A stretch of 64,000 nucleotides of DNA from Pyrocephalus nanus (lineage: Eukaryota > Chordata > Aves > Passeriformes > Tyrannidae). Of this stretch, positions 35,807 through 44,150 are shown piece by piece. The translations under genes and the position numbers were made by a program. How positions within the stretch are numbered: the first letter of the stretch is position 1; the number at the start of each line of letters is the position of its first letter. Below the pieces are notes generated by a model. The model was given only the letters and a program-made list of their open reading frames with translations, was not told the origin of the DNA and made no database searches. Location of the stretch: positions 19,438,027 to 19,502,026 of the forward strand of contig CM076274.1 of the NCBI GenBank assembly GCA_038380795.1. The letters are read 5' to 3'.

Positions 35807-38800
35807 CACACAAACACACAAACAAACACACAAACACACACAAACACACAAACACACACAAACACACAAACAAACACACACATCTTTTATTAAGCCAAAA
35901 TGCTTTGATTCTTGGCTATTATACTGTCCCACTGTCTTATGCAGCATTTTTAATGCCCCACAAGCATCTGCAGCCCCCATGGCTGCCAGGATGATGCCAG
36001 GAGCCTGGGGGTCAGCCCCAGCTTACACTTGACAGAGCAAAGCCATCCCTTGTTTGGCTCTTCCCCCTCCCTCTCCACCATCTCCACGCCCCGAAGCTGC
36101 CCTGGGCTGGGGGCAATGTGCTATATAGCATAAGCTGCAGCCTGTGGGCACCATCCTGATCCCCTCCCTGCCCACTCACCACGTCCAGGCTTGCTTGTGG
36201 GGCACCGAGTACTTCTCCATGATGGCAGTGAGCCGGAGCAGGGAGCACTTCTGGAGCAGGTTGAGCTGGGCCGAGGACTGGCGGTTGATCTCCAGCGAGG
36301 CTGAGTTCAGGCTGGGCCGGTGCGAGTTCTGGAAGCTGTGCCAGCGCAGTTTTCTGGATGGAAAAAGTGGATGTGAGAGCTGGTGAGTAGGGAAGAGCCT
36401 GTCCCTGCCCAGGGCACCCCTGGCTGTGGGGAAGGGTGAGAAAAGCCACAGAACTCAGCAATGGCTGGATTCCTCCATGGAAAGCACCCAGGGGCTCTGG
36501 CACAGGGGAGGCACGAGCCTCCTGCATTTATGCTTGGCTTTAGTTAATGAGAAACCTTTTCCCGACGGGCCTGTGCAGATGGAGAGGGCTGGCAGCTGTG
36601 GCAGTGGTGTCCTGCCACCACCAGAGCGCACCAGCGCCCTGTGCTGCGCTCCCCTGCCCGAGGCTCCTCCAGCAGCATCTCCCTCCCTCCCTCCATCAGC
36701 TCCCACCTCCTGGCACGGGGCGATCAGCCAGCCCCTCCAGGATGAGATCAGGGTGCTGCTCCTCCAAGCCATGGGCTGTGCACCCCTCCTGCTGCCCCAT
36801 CCCTGGAAGTGTTCCAGGCCAGGCTGGACAGGGCTTGGAGCAACCCTGTCTGGAGGAAGGTGTCCCTGGCCGGAGCAGGGGGGTGGAAAGACATGGTCTC
36901 TGTCCCTTCCCACCCACAGCATCCCAGGATTCTGTGATACCTGCAGGGCCTCGTGAGCGACGCTCCCACCCCCGAATCCCGGCGCTCCCGCGTCTCAATC
37001 TCTTCAGCCTCGTTGAGGGAGTTCCCCGTGCTGTCAAAGTCACTGGCAGAGGTGCCTACGTCCGACATGGATCGCTCTTCGAAGTGCAGGTTGGAGGGTT
37101 CCCCTCCCGAGTCCGACTCCTCCTCATCCTCCTCTTCCTCGCCCCCTTCCTCCCCATCCAGGCCAGGGGCGATGGCTTTACACCAGAGCTCCACCTTCTG
37201 CTGTAGCCCCCACATGTGCTGCAGAATGTCGTCGAGGTTCTCAAAGGTAACCTCCCCGTCCTTGCAGAAATCCTCGCTACTGCCGAAGTCCGGCACGTTG
37301 TCGTAGACGCTGACCCGGCTGCCCAGGGAGCTGCAGGAGCCGCGGCGCCGGCGGGCAAAGCCGCGGGGCGAGGATGAGCCCTCCGTGCTGCTGCTGCTGC
37401 CGCCCCTGCCGCCCGCGCCCAGCCCCGCGGCCACGCTCCCCGGGTCCCAGTGGGTCAGGGAACCGCCGCCCAGGGGACACAAGCTCTCGATGGAGAGGGA
37501 TTTGGGGAAGGTGCCGGGCTTGTGGTCGCAGGGGATGTAGACCAGGCAGTCCCCACGGCGAGCCCGCCGGCGCTGGCACGCGGAGGCGGCAGCCCAGGCG
37601 CTGCTGGCTGTGGCAGCCGTCTCAAAGTCCTCCAGGGAGACCCCGCTGCAGTTCGGCTCAGAGCCCTCCTCGGTGCCCGCGGCGCCCAGCGGGCGGTTAG
37701 TCCTGTACGACACCGAGAAGAAGTGTTTTTTGCCATGGAAAGAGGGGGGCATCCCTCTTTTAGAGGAGTTGGTCCTGGTGCCTGCGAGGTCCCCGTTACT
37801 CTTCAGGGGGCCCCATCCGGGTGGGAGAGTTTTGCTGCTGTGCAGGGCTACCCTCCTGTCAGGGCTGGCTTTCTCCTTGTCCTTCCTCCGCAGGGACTCG
37901 ATCCGCTTCAGGAAACTGCGAGACCGGCGTTTCTTTGGCTTCTCCTTGGAGCCCTCCCTGTGGCCCGGGGGCTGTTCCAGTGAGGAATGCTCGCTCCTGC
38001 AGCTGGTGGCGCTGGCAGCGGCCCGGAGCGGGGACGGGGGCTCGGAGGGCACGGCCGCAGTGCCCGGCGTGCCACGCGTGCCGCCCGCGCTGCCCACGCT
38101 GCCCGTGCTGTGCAGGGACACGGCCTCGGGGTTGGTGCTGAGGTCGGTGAGGACGCTCTCGTGGCTGGACACCGGCCGCATGCTGCAGCTCAGGGCCTCC
38201 GAGCCCTGCGAGAGGACGTCGGCTGATCCTACCCGGGACCACCTCTTGCTGTCCCTCTGGAAAGCCCATCGGTTGCTGATGGCACACAGGTCTTCCTCCT
38301 CAGAGTCTTCATTCTGTGAGTGGTTGAGAACAGGGGATGATCAATCGGTTGGAGTCACGGAGGGTCAGCGTGTTCCCCCTGCCCAGGGGACAAGCACCCC
38401 AGAGAGGGGCACAGCCACTGCAGGGTCCCAGGTGTGTTCACCCCCTTAAACCAGCTCCAGTCCCATTTGGTGGCAGAGGGCTCCAGGAACCACTCCGTAC
38501 CCAGGATCATCATGGAACACCCCAGGACACTGCCCCACCACTGAGCAAGTGATCCCCCACACCCTCCAGTCCCCTCACTTGCCCTGAGCACCCAGGACCC
38601 ACCTGTTTACGCTGAAAGTGAACATCCAGCTTCATGGAGGCACAAGTGTTCAGGGTCATCAGCCTCCTGCAAAAAACAGAGAGGCTTTACCCTGGTCCCA
38701 GCCCCAGTCCTGGCCCCGCTGCTGTCACAGAGCTGGCTTTGGCTTCTTTTCACTTTCCTGCCTTAGAGCCCTGACTGTGCCTGTCACTTGTCACATGTCA

Positions 38801-41800
38801 GCTGCAGCTGTGGCTCCAGGGGCCAGAGGGACACCCAGCTACTGAGGGGATGATGCCAGCAGATGGTAGCCCAAGCCAGGCCACCCACATGCCAGCAGCT
38901 GGGGCCATTGGTCCTGTGAGTGAGCAGGGATGGCCTGCTCCAAGTTATTAGAGCAAAACCAGCTCAAAAGCTCCTGTGGCTGGACCAGGGAATGACTAAA
39001 GGACCCAGAAAAGGCTCAAAAGCTCAGACAGGGCAGGACAGGCAGAGACCTCCCGCCATCTCCCACCCTGCTGCACCCATGAAGTGGTGTGGGGATCCCC
39101 TCCCACCCAGCACAGCCACCTCTCTGTCGGGAAAACAAGTAACAGACTCTGTTCCCGCTCCCTGTCTGTTCTGGGCGGGAGGGAGGCGTGGAGTCAGTGC
39201 GGGGGCACGGCTGTGATGATGTGTCCCAAGAGCCAAGGCGAGGCTGAGTCACCCACAGAACTGTGACACACGGCCCGCCCAGACACACGGACTCTCCGGT
39301 CAGTCCCTCCCTTTGGGTGTCTGCCCTGGCAGAGTCCCCCCAACACACACTGCTCCTGGCAGAGTCCCCCCAACACACACTGCTGCTGGCACAGCACACC
39401 TGGCAGCAGGTCCCTCAGCTCTTCCCAGCCCCACTGATCCAGCAGGTCCCTCAGCTCTTCCCAGCCCCACTGATCCAGCAGGTCCCTCAGCTCTTCCCAG
39501 CCCCACTGATCCAGCAGGTCCCTCAGCTCTTCCCAGCCCCGCTGATCCAGCAGCACCCTCAGCTCTTCCCAGCCCCACTGATCCAGCAGGTCCCTCAGCT
39601 CTTCCCAGCCCCACTGATCCAGCAGGTCCCTCAGCTCTTCCCAGCCCCACTGATCCAGCAGGTCCCTCAGCTCTTCCCAGCCCCACTGATCGAGCAGTGC
39701 CGTGTCCTGGTGGAAAACACATGGTGCCTGGCACCAGGACAACCAGGACAACCAACGTCACACAGAGTATCATCACACGGAGCCAGAGAACACTTGGAAA
39801 GGCAGAAAGCCCAGCTCAGAGCAGCTGACAGTGCGGTGTGCCAGGGATGGAGGGTCCCACCGGCACAGACCCACCCCTGTGTGAGCCACCAGGTCCTGCC
39901 CCACCAGGAGCCCCTGCAGTTCCTCACCACAAGGCAAGACATCCCCCTCTGATGCACAGATCTGGCTTCCATACCAGGCTTTAGTTCTGGCTTTAGCTCT
40001 CCAAGATGTTTACACAGCACTCTCACAGTGCTGGACAGTGGCTGGATTCGATGATCTCAGAGGTCTTTTATAACCTAAGTGATTCTGTGAGTCTCTGGTG
40101 AAGGTGCCCTGGGCACACATGGCTCCCTGCCCTGGGGATCACTGCCAAAGGATGCCACCTGGGGTGGTGGGAGGGGGCAGGGGAGCAGGACAGCAGGGAC
40201 AACACACCTCTGCTCGGTTTGACAGCTCAGCTCTGACCAACCCAATTCTAGCCGAGCTCTACGGTCTCGTTACCCAAGCCTGAAATTAAAGCCCAGCCCA
40301 AAAGCCCCACAAAGAGAAGAATTATTCCTGGGAAATGTTTCTGTTCTCTAGCAGCTCTGGATGTTCATAAAAAAGCTATTGTTTCCCTGGAACCACCCAA
40401 CACCAGCAGTGCTGCCCAATCCAACTGGCACATCCAGAGTCCCCACTGCAGAGAGAGCAACAGCAGCAGAGCACGATCTGAGCCCGGCTGAGGTACGAGG
40501 TGGGCACCCCACAGCACCCACCACCCCATCAGCCCAGGACAGCTGCCCCAGCCCTTGCCTGGAGCACATCCCCATGCTGGTTCCATGGCCTGCACTGTGC
40601 AGGGATGTGAGGGAGCATTACCTGCACAGGGATTTGAGGGAATCCTGATCCAGGAAGCTGTGGTCCTTCTTCACAGCGCTGATATCGAGAGGGAACAAGG
40701 AGTCTGGGGAGGAAAGCGAGAGGGACATCAGCCAGCTGCTCCATCGGGCAGCAGGAGGCATGGGAGGAGGGAAAGGCTGCGAGGAACAAGCGAAGGAGAG
40801 ACCTGAGTGGCTGGACACCACCCAGAGGTGGTGCATGCCCAGGGTCCCTGGGCACAGCTCCCACGTGTGTTAGGTGAGGGTGACGAGGTGCCTGACGGCA
40901 TCCATCCAGTTCCCTGCTCTGCTGGGATCATGCATTTGGGATCAGGCATTTGGGATCATGCATTTGGGATCATGCATGTGGGATCATGCATGTGGGATCA
41001 TGCATTTGGGATCATGTATTTGGGATCATGCATTTGGGATCATGCATTTGGGATCATGCATTTGGGATCATGCATTTGGGATCATGCATGTGGGACCCTC
41101 AACCCCAAGGGTCAACCCAGCTGTTCATTAAGCCATGGAGTGCAATCACCAAGGGAAGGGAAAAAGAGGGAAATACTTGGGGGGTGTGGGAAGTTCTGTG
41201 GAGAGAGGCTGGAAAGGCACTGGTTCATTCACAGACTCCACCGCTCCTCGGTGCACAGCTGTGAGCGCTCTGGGGACAGTACCTGGGGCTGGGGTCTCCC
41301 AGCAGGAACCCAGCCCGTCCTTGCACGTGGTGCCTGGCCCCCCAAAATAGACACCAGCAGCAAACAGGCAGCCCATAAAGCCATCCCCGGGGGCTGCTGC
41401 TGCGGGGCCGGTGGAAGTGCCCGGCTGAACAATGGCCACAGCCGCCAGATCCCGCTTCCCGCCATTGTCCGGCCAGCCGGGCCCGCTGCAGCCGCTCCCC
41501 ACACCGACCCCAGCCAGGACCAGAGCCCCACTGCGGCCTCCGAGTAAACACAGCTGAGCCTGAGGGAGATCCACTGGCACAGCCACCCTGTGACCCACCC
41601 TGGGCACCTGGCACAGGCGCTGGGAGCGGGAACACTGGGGCTGTGTCCCTGCCCCACAGCTGGGGATGCTGGGGGTGCCCCTGCCCCACACCTGGGGATA
41701 CTGGGGGTGCCCCTGCCCCACAGCTGGGGATGCTGGGGGTGCCCCTGCCCCACACCTGGGGATACTGGGGGTGCCCCTGCCCCACAGCTGGGGATGCTGG

Positions 41801-44150
41801 GGGTGCCCCTGCCCCACACCTGGGGATGCTGGGGGTGCCCCTGCCCCACACCTGGGGATACTGGGGGTGCCCCTGCCCCACAGCTGGGGATACTGGGGGT
41901 GCCCCTGCCCCACAGCTGGGGATGCTGGGGGTGCCCCTGCCCCACACCTGGGGATACTGGGGGTGCCCCTGCCCCACAGCTGGGGATGCTGGGGGTGCCC
42001 CTGCCCCACACCTGGGGAATTTGGGGTGTCCCTGCCCCACACCTGGGGATGCTGGGGGTGCCCCTTGCCCCACACCTGGGGAGCTGTGCAGACCGGATCT
42101 GCGCCAGGCTGGGCTCACTGAGCACTCATGAAGGGTCAGCTGGAGCAGGGCAGGGGCTGCAGGATGGTCAGCAGGGAGGGAGGGAAGGAGGAAAGGAGGG
42201 AGAACGTTTTTGCTCTCAGTGTTACCTACACTGGCTGCCCCTGCACTCTCACCCACAGCAAACACTCACTGAACCTCTCCCGAGCTGATGGCTCTCCAAA
42301 GCCTGGTTACCCTTGGCTGGAGCAGCCACCCTGGGACTCCTTGTAGCCCTGCCTGAAGGGGAAAAGTTCAGGAATGCAGGAAAGTTCATTGTGGCTGGCT
42401 CTCCAGGCCACAGCCAAGGGCACGGCCAAGTTCTACACACGATCATATAATCAGTGAACAATCCTCTCCATCCCCTCCTGTTCCTGGAGCTGTGGGCACT
42501 CTCCCTGCAGCTCTCCTTGGAATCTGCATGAGATATGGGCTCTGAGCCCAGGTACAGAGCAGGGGGCAGGGGGAGGAGGCAGCTCTCACCTTCGTACAGC
42601 TGGGCATACTGGGGGAATCCCGCTGCCCGCAGCCAGTCACAGGCTTTCTTGGCTTCGATTTCTGGAAGAGAGCAAAGAGCCAGCTTGAGCATCCCAGTGG
42701 AAGCAGCAACACTCCCTGGATCACAGCCCACTCCCCCAGACACCCAGCTCTGGAACCAGGAGCTGGGGGTCCCACGGGCAGCAATGCTGGGCACAGAGAG
42801 GGGTATCGGGCAGACACAGCTCAGCTGCACCTCTCCAACAGCACCAGGCAAAGATCAGGAAGTGACAGGAATGACAGGGCCACAAGACACAATTTTAACC
42901 TTCCAGTGAAATGTTTTCTTTCTGAACCCACCAAGCCAACTACAGTTCTTGGCCAGGCAGGAGAGGAAGATCTTTATTTGTAATAATGAGTTCAGAGCTC
43001 ATCAAAGCTCAGGGCTGGTCACTTCTGCAAACATCCTCCAGAAAATCCTGCCAAAGGAGGCCTTCCTCCCCACCTCCTTCCCACCGCCTGGCCCTCCCCA
43101 CCTCGTCTTTCAGGCTGGTGTTTGTCCCAGTGGGCACCAAACCCCTGATGTGGTTCTACCCCCCTCACCCAGCCAGTTCCCACCCCTCACACAGGCATCA
43201 GCCATCACCCGGATGAACTCATCCAGCAAGCAGCACTATTTCCTGGGAAATTCCTCAAATTTAGAGAACTTGAGAGAAAACAGCTCAAAATTCCTGCAGC
43301 CGCAGTAAGTCATTGCTAGGTGTTGGCACCGCTGGTCCAATGGCTTTTTTACTGCTGAGGGTGACAATGTTTGACCTCAAGAGCAGAAAATGCCTTGGCA
43401 TCTTCAGGGTCTGTCCCATCTCTCCCAGAGGCACCACCACGTACAGTGGGCTGAGGCCAGACCCACCTAGCTCTGGAACACCCCAATTCCATCCCCATCC
43501 AGCCACTGCCTTGACCCAGAGCTCTGGCTCCATTTCACATTCCCCAGTCCAAACCTACAGCAGGGGAAAAAAAAACCTCTACACAAGCAGCTCAATTCAG
43601 GACAGGACCAAGCCAAAACCCTGGACCCAAATACTTGGGAAGTTTTGGGAAGAAGTTTTGGAACGAGCATCTGCATCTGTGTCCAAAGCTCACAGCTGTC
43701 CCTGGCCATGCTGCGAGCCCGGCCAAAACCCGGGGCTGACCCCTCCTGCCCCCACAGGGCTCAGCCCCAGCAATGCCAGGGGAGAACTCAGCCCTGGCGC
43801 TGTCCCGGGGCAGCTGGGCCATGAGGAGCACTGCATCCCTCCCAAAGGCTCGGACACTCCCTGGGGTGGCACCCCACGGCTGTGGCCATCCAGCAGGAGG
43901 GCACCGATGGTCACTGAGGGCTGCAGCTCTGGGCACCCCCAGCCACGAGCAGAAACACCAGCCTCCCACCTGCCGCTGCCCCGTGGATCCTGCCCCGTGG
44001 ATCCTGCCCCGTGGATCCTGCCCCGTGGATCCTGCCGCAGGGATGGCTCTGGCATCTCCCGTGGAGGGGCCGGCGGAGGGAAGGGCAGCAGAAGCAGAGT
44101 CAGCCGAGCTTACCCGTGCCCGCGGCGGGGCTGAGCTGGTAGAAGAGCAT
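32405..44150 (-). CDS. STARD8: STARD8 (DLC3): SAM-RhoGAP-START protein, 14 coding exons
   Basis: Joining the exons listed separately gives 3,216 coding bases, 1,071 residues plus a TGA stop, with every intron GT-AG and phases matching. Layout: SAM about residues 13-80, basic/serine-rich linker 86-600, RhoGAP about 621-820, START about 860-1065. The RhoGAP arginine finger is Arg659 in GIFRKSG. Family knowledge: DLC proteins stimulate GTP hydrolysis on RhoA-type GTPases at focal adhesions and junctions; START binds lipid. STARD8 is favoured over DLC1 and STARD13 by segments recalled from the human protein: HKPGTFPKSLSIESLCP, LDDILQHMWGLQQ, SDIASAEENQMTAGNLAV, YHYVTDSMAPHP and the C-terminal FGHLCAMELARIRDSFP. 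Human isoforms are about 1,023-1,103 residues, so this copy is full length. The start at 44,150 has G at -3 and sits in CpG-rich sequence. No frameshift or premature stop was seen. Confidence 0.9.
33018..33194 (-). CDS. STARD8: STARD8 coding exon 13 (START domain)
   Basis: It encodes RWRTDLPRGACLLMALSVEH then VKAVVLTCQYLIEPSAMGRS and VTHICRADL. These are the central START beta strands. Acceptor CCGCAG, donor AG|GTAACG. Intron 13 (32,523-33,017, 495 bases) shows no repeat or exon. Confidence 0.93.
33340..33557 (-). CDS. STARD8: STARD8 coding exon 12 (START domain)
   Basis: It encodes VGDGNPLRLWKVCTEVEAPP then VLHRVLRERHLWDEDLL and VYHYVTDSMAPHPRRDCMVL. The YHYVTDSMAPHP wording is the STARD8 form; DLC1 and STARD13 have YQYV.NSMAPHP. 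Acceptor CCTCAG, donor CG|GTGAGG, phase 2. Confidence 0.94.
33596..33634. repeat. (GGGAT)n pentanucleotide repeat in STARD8 intron 11
   Basis: About seven GGGAT units on the plus strand, ATCCC in the transcript. It ends about 40 bases before the exon 12 acceptor. The plus strand has enough GGG runs for a G-quadruplex. Confidence 0.95.
33899..34114 (-). CDS. STARD8: STARD8 coding exon 11 (RhoGAP-START connector)
   Basis: It encodes VSHDILLQLSSSYMAADAYP through EQSIQNLLKESSEKFKGWLS to TELSCKK. This is the less conserved connector followed by the first START helix. Acceptor TTCACAG, donor AAG|GTAAAT, phase 0. Intron 11 (33,558-33,898) carries an ATCCC-repeat tract close to its 3' end. Confidence 0.92.
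34418..34532 (-). CDS. STARD8: STARD8 coding exon 10 (end of RhoGAP)
   Basis: It encodes AIHKRGTVGKPDQKDLNENM then AATQGLSHMITDCKKLFQ, the last RhoGAP helices. Acceptor CCACAG, donor CAG|GTGGGT, phase 0. Intron 10 (34,115-34,417, 303 bases) holds nothing recognisable. Confidence 0.93.
34732..34942 (-). CDS. STARD8: STARD8 coding exon 9 (RhoGAP core)
   Basis: It encodes VSKEQRLQAVQAAIILMPDE then NREVLQTLLYFLSDIASAEE and NQMTAGNLAVCLAPSIFHLN. The asparagine in NLAVCLAP is a conserved RhoGAP switch-contact residue. The exon ends at TSPRAG-type codons with donor AG|GTAAGG. Confidence 0.93.
35054..35252 (-). CDS. STARD8: STARD8 coding exon 8 (RhoGAP catalytic exon)
   Basis: It encodes VGIFRKSGVKSRIQALRHMN, in which Arg659 is the arginine finger inserted into the Rho active site in this family. 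It continues with the conserved SAYDVADLLKQYFRDLPEPI segment and ends FLQIYQ. Acceptor CCTCAG; donor T|GTAAGG, phase 1. All catalytic-loop residues expected of an active GAP are present. Confidence 0.94.
35516..35675 (-). CDS. STARD8: STARD8 coding exon 7 (start of RhoGAP)
   Basis: It encodes TVPKFMKRSKVPDYRDKMVF followed by GVPPIVNVQRTGQPLPQSIQ and the helix QAMRYLRSQCLDQ. The RhoGAP fold starts at about Phe621. The acceptor CTGCAG follows a TG-rich intronic tract; the donor is CAG|GTGATG, phase 0. Confidence 0.93.
35757..35882. repeat. CA/CAAA microsatellite in STARD8 intron 6
   Basis: About 125 bases of CACACA mixed with CAAACA, which is TG-rich in the STARD8 transcript. It lies about 80-205 bases upstream of the exon 7 acceptor. 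Confidence 0.95.
36180..36353 (-). CDS. STARD8: STARD8 coding exon 6 (linker before RhoGAP)
   Basis: It encodes KLRWHSFQNSHRPSLNSASL then EINRQSSAQLNLLQK and a helix ending MEKYSVPHKQAWTW. This aligns with the region just before RhoGAP in all DLC proteins. Acceptor CATCCAG, donor G|GTGAGT, phase 2 on both sides. Intron 5 (36,354-36,940) holds a CR1 fragment against its donor. Intron 6 (35,676-36,179) holds a CA/TG repeat. Confidence 0.92.
36792..36938 (+). mobile_element. CR1 LINE 3' end abutting the STARD8 exon 5 donor
   Basis: CATCCCTGGAAGTGTTCCAG, CAGGCTGGACAGGGCTTGGA and GGATTCTGTGAT form a CR1 3' end on the plus strand, antisense to STARD8. Its terminal ATTCTGTGAT occupies 36,929-36,938, which is intron position +3 onward of the exon 5 donor (GT at 36,940-36,939). 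Confidence 0.85.
36941..38313 (-). CDS. STARD8: STARD8 coding exon 5 (large linker exon)
   Basis: This 1,373-base exon encodes residues 86-543. It opens with NEDSEEEDLCAISNRWAFQR, then SHESVLTDLS, a basic segment around residues 212-229 (KKRRSRSFLKRIESLRRK) and HKPGTFPKSLSIESLCP near 350. Tyr422 lies in SVYDNVPDF, the motif that in DLC1 binds tensin SH2 domains. LDDILQHMWGLQQKV from Leu445 resembles the DLC1 LD motif that binds talin and FAK. A glutamate-rich tract follows near 471-485 and the exon ends DSGVGASLTRPCR. The one-large-linker-exon structure is typical of the family. Its donor GTATCAC abuts a CR1 tail in the intron. Confidence 0.92.
38603..38666 (-). CDS. STARD8: STARD8 coding exon 4 (end of SAM)
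   Basis: It encodes RRLMTLNTCASMKLDVHFQR then KQ, ending in phase 0 at CAG|GTGGGT. The ATG in RLMTLN corresponds to the start of the shorter human STARD8 isoform (MTLNNCASMKLEVHF, from memory), so an internal promoter could give a SAM-less protein here too. Intron 4 is 289 bases. Confidence 0.9.
39326..39389. repeat. 30-bp duplication in STARD8 intron 3
   Basis: Two nearly identical copies of a 30-base unit beginning CTGGCAGAGTCCCCCCAACA. They precede the 36-bp array. Confidence 0.9.
39407..39694. repeat. 36-bp minisatellite, 8 copies, STARD8 intron 3
   Basis: The unit starts CAGGTCCCTCAGCTCTTCCC and ends in CCACTGATC; only the fifth copy is notably variant. Because 36 is 12 codons and contains no stop in several frames, both strands stay open: plus LIQQVPQLFPAP, minus GWEELRDLLDQW. 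It lies in the intron between SAM exons 3 and 4. Confidence 0.97.
40028..40095 (+). mobile_element. CR1 LINE 3' tail (plus), STARD8 intron 3
   Basis: GGCTGGATTCGATGATCTCA followed by AGAGGTCTTTTATAACCTAAG and TGATTCTGTGAG is the CR1 3' terminus. Confidence 0.8.
40622..40703 (-). CDS. STARD8: STARD8 coding exon 3 (SAM domain, middle)
   Basis: It encodes DSLFPLDISAVKKDHSFLDQ followed by DSLKSLC and two bases of an arginine codon. This matches the FPxDIxxVKxxHxFLDxD core of the DLC SAM domain. Acceptor CCCCAG, donor CAG|GTAATG. Intron 3 (38,667-40,621) carries a CR1 tail and a 36-bp repeat. Confidence 0.9.
40924..41091. repeat. 14-bp minisatellite, 12 copies, STARD8 intron 2
   Basis: The unit GGGATCATGCATTT (variants CATGTGG, CAGGC, CATGTA) repeats with exact period 14. 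Most copies carry the palindrome ATGCAT. Confidence 0.97.
41650..42082. repeat. 32-bp minisatellite with E-boxes, about 14 copies, STARD8 intron 2
   Basis: The unit includes CTGGGGGTGCCCCTGCCCCA, then CACCTG or CAGCTG, then GGGATA/G. The first E-boxes are at 41,657 and 41,689, 32 bases apart. Two unit types, CAGCTG...GATG and CACCTG...GATA, alternate imperfectly, suggesting expansion as 64-base dimers. Long open frames on both strands are artefacts. Confidence 0.97.
42590..42661 (-). CDS. STARD8: STARD8 coding exon 2 (SAM domain, first part)
   Basis: The translation starts EIEAKKACDWLRAAGF and continues PQYAQLYE, the hallmark first helices of the DLC-family SAM domain. The acceptor is CTTCCAG and the donor GAAG|GTGAGA; phase is 1 on both sides, so any first exon with a phase-1 donor can be joined. 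Intron 2 (40,704-42,589) contains two tandem-repeat arrays. Confidence 0.9.
43978..44036. repeat. 14-bp repeat, 4 copies, STARD8 intron 1
   Basis: CCCCGTGGATCCTG is repeated four times, each with a BamHI-type GGATCC. It lies about 80 bases inside intron 1 from the exon 1 donor. Confidence 0.95.

Noticed and set aside
41146..42288. ORFs up to 346 codons on both strands
   Set aside because: They consist mainly of the 32-bp E-box array (GHPQHPQ / GVPLPHTWG repeats) inside STARD8 intron 2.
32405..44150. DLC1 or STARD13 as the identity of the gene
   Set aside because: SAM, RhoGAP and START are shared by all three, and some stretches (KESTSPR, GPETKI) also resemble STARD13. The linker motifs, YHYVTDSMAPHP and LCAMELARIRDSFP favour STARD8, and the compact gene size also fits STARD8 better. 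A tree with all three paralogues would settle it.
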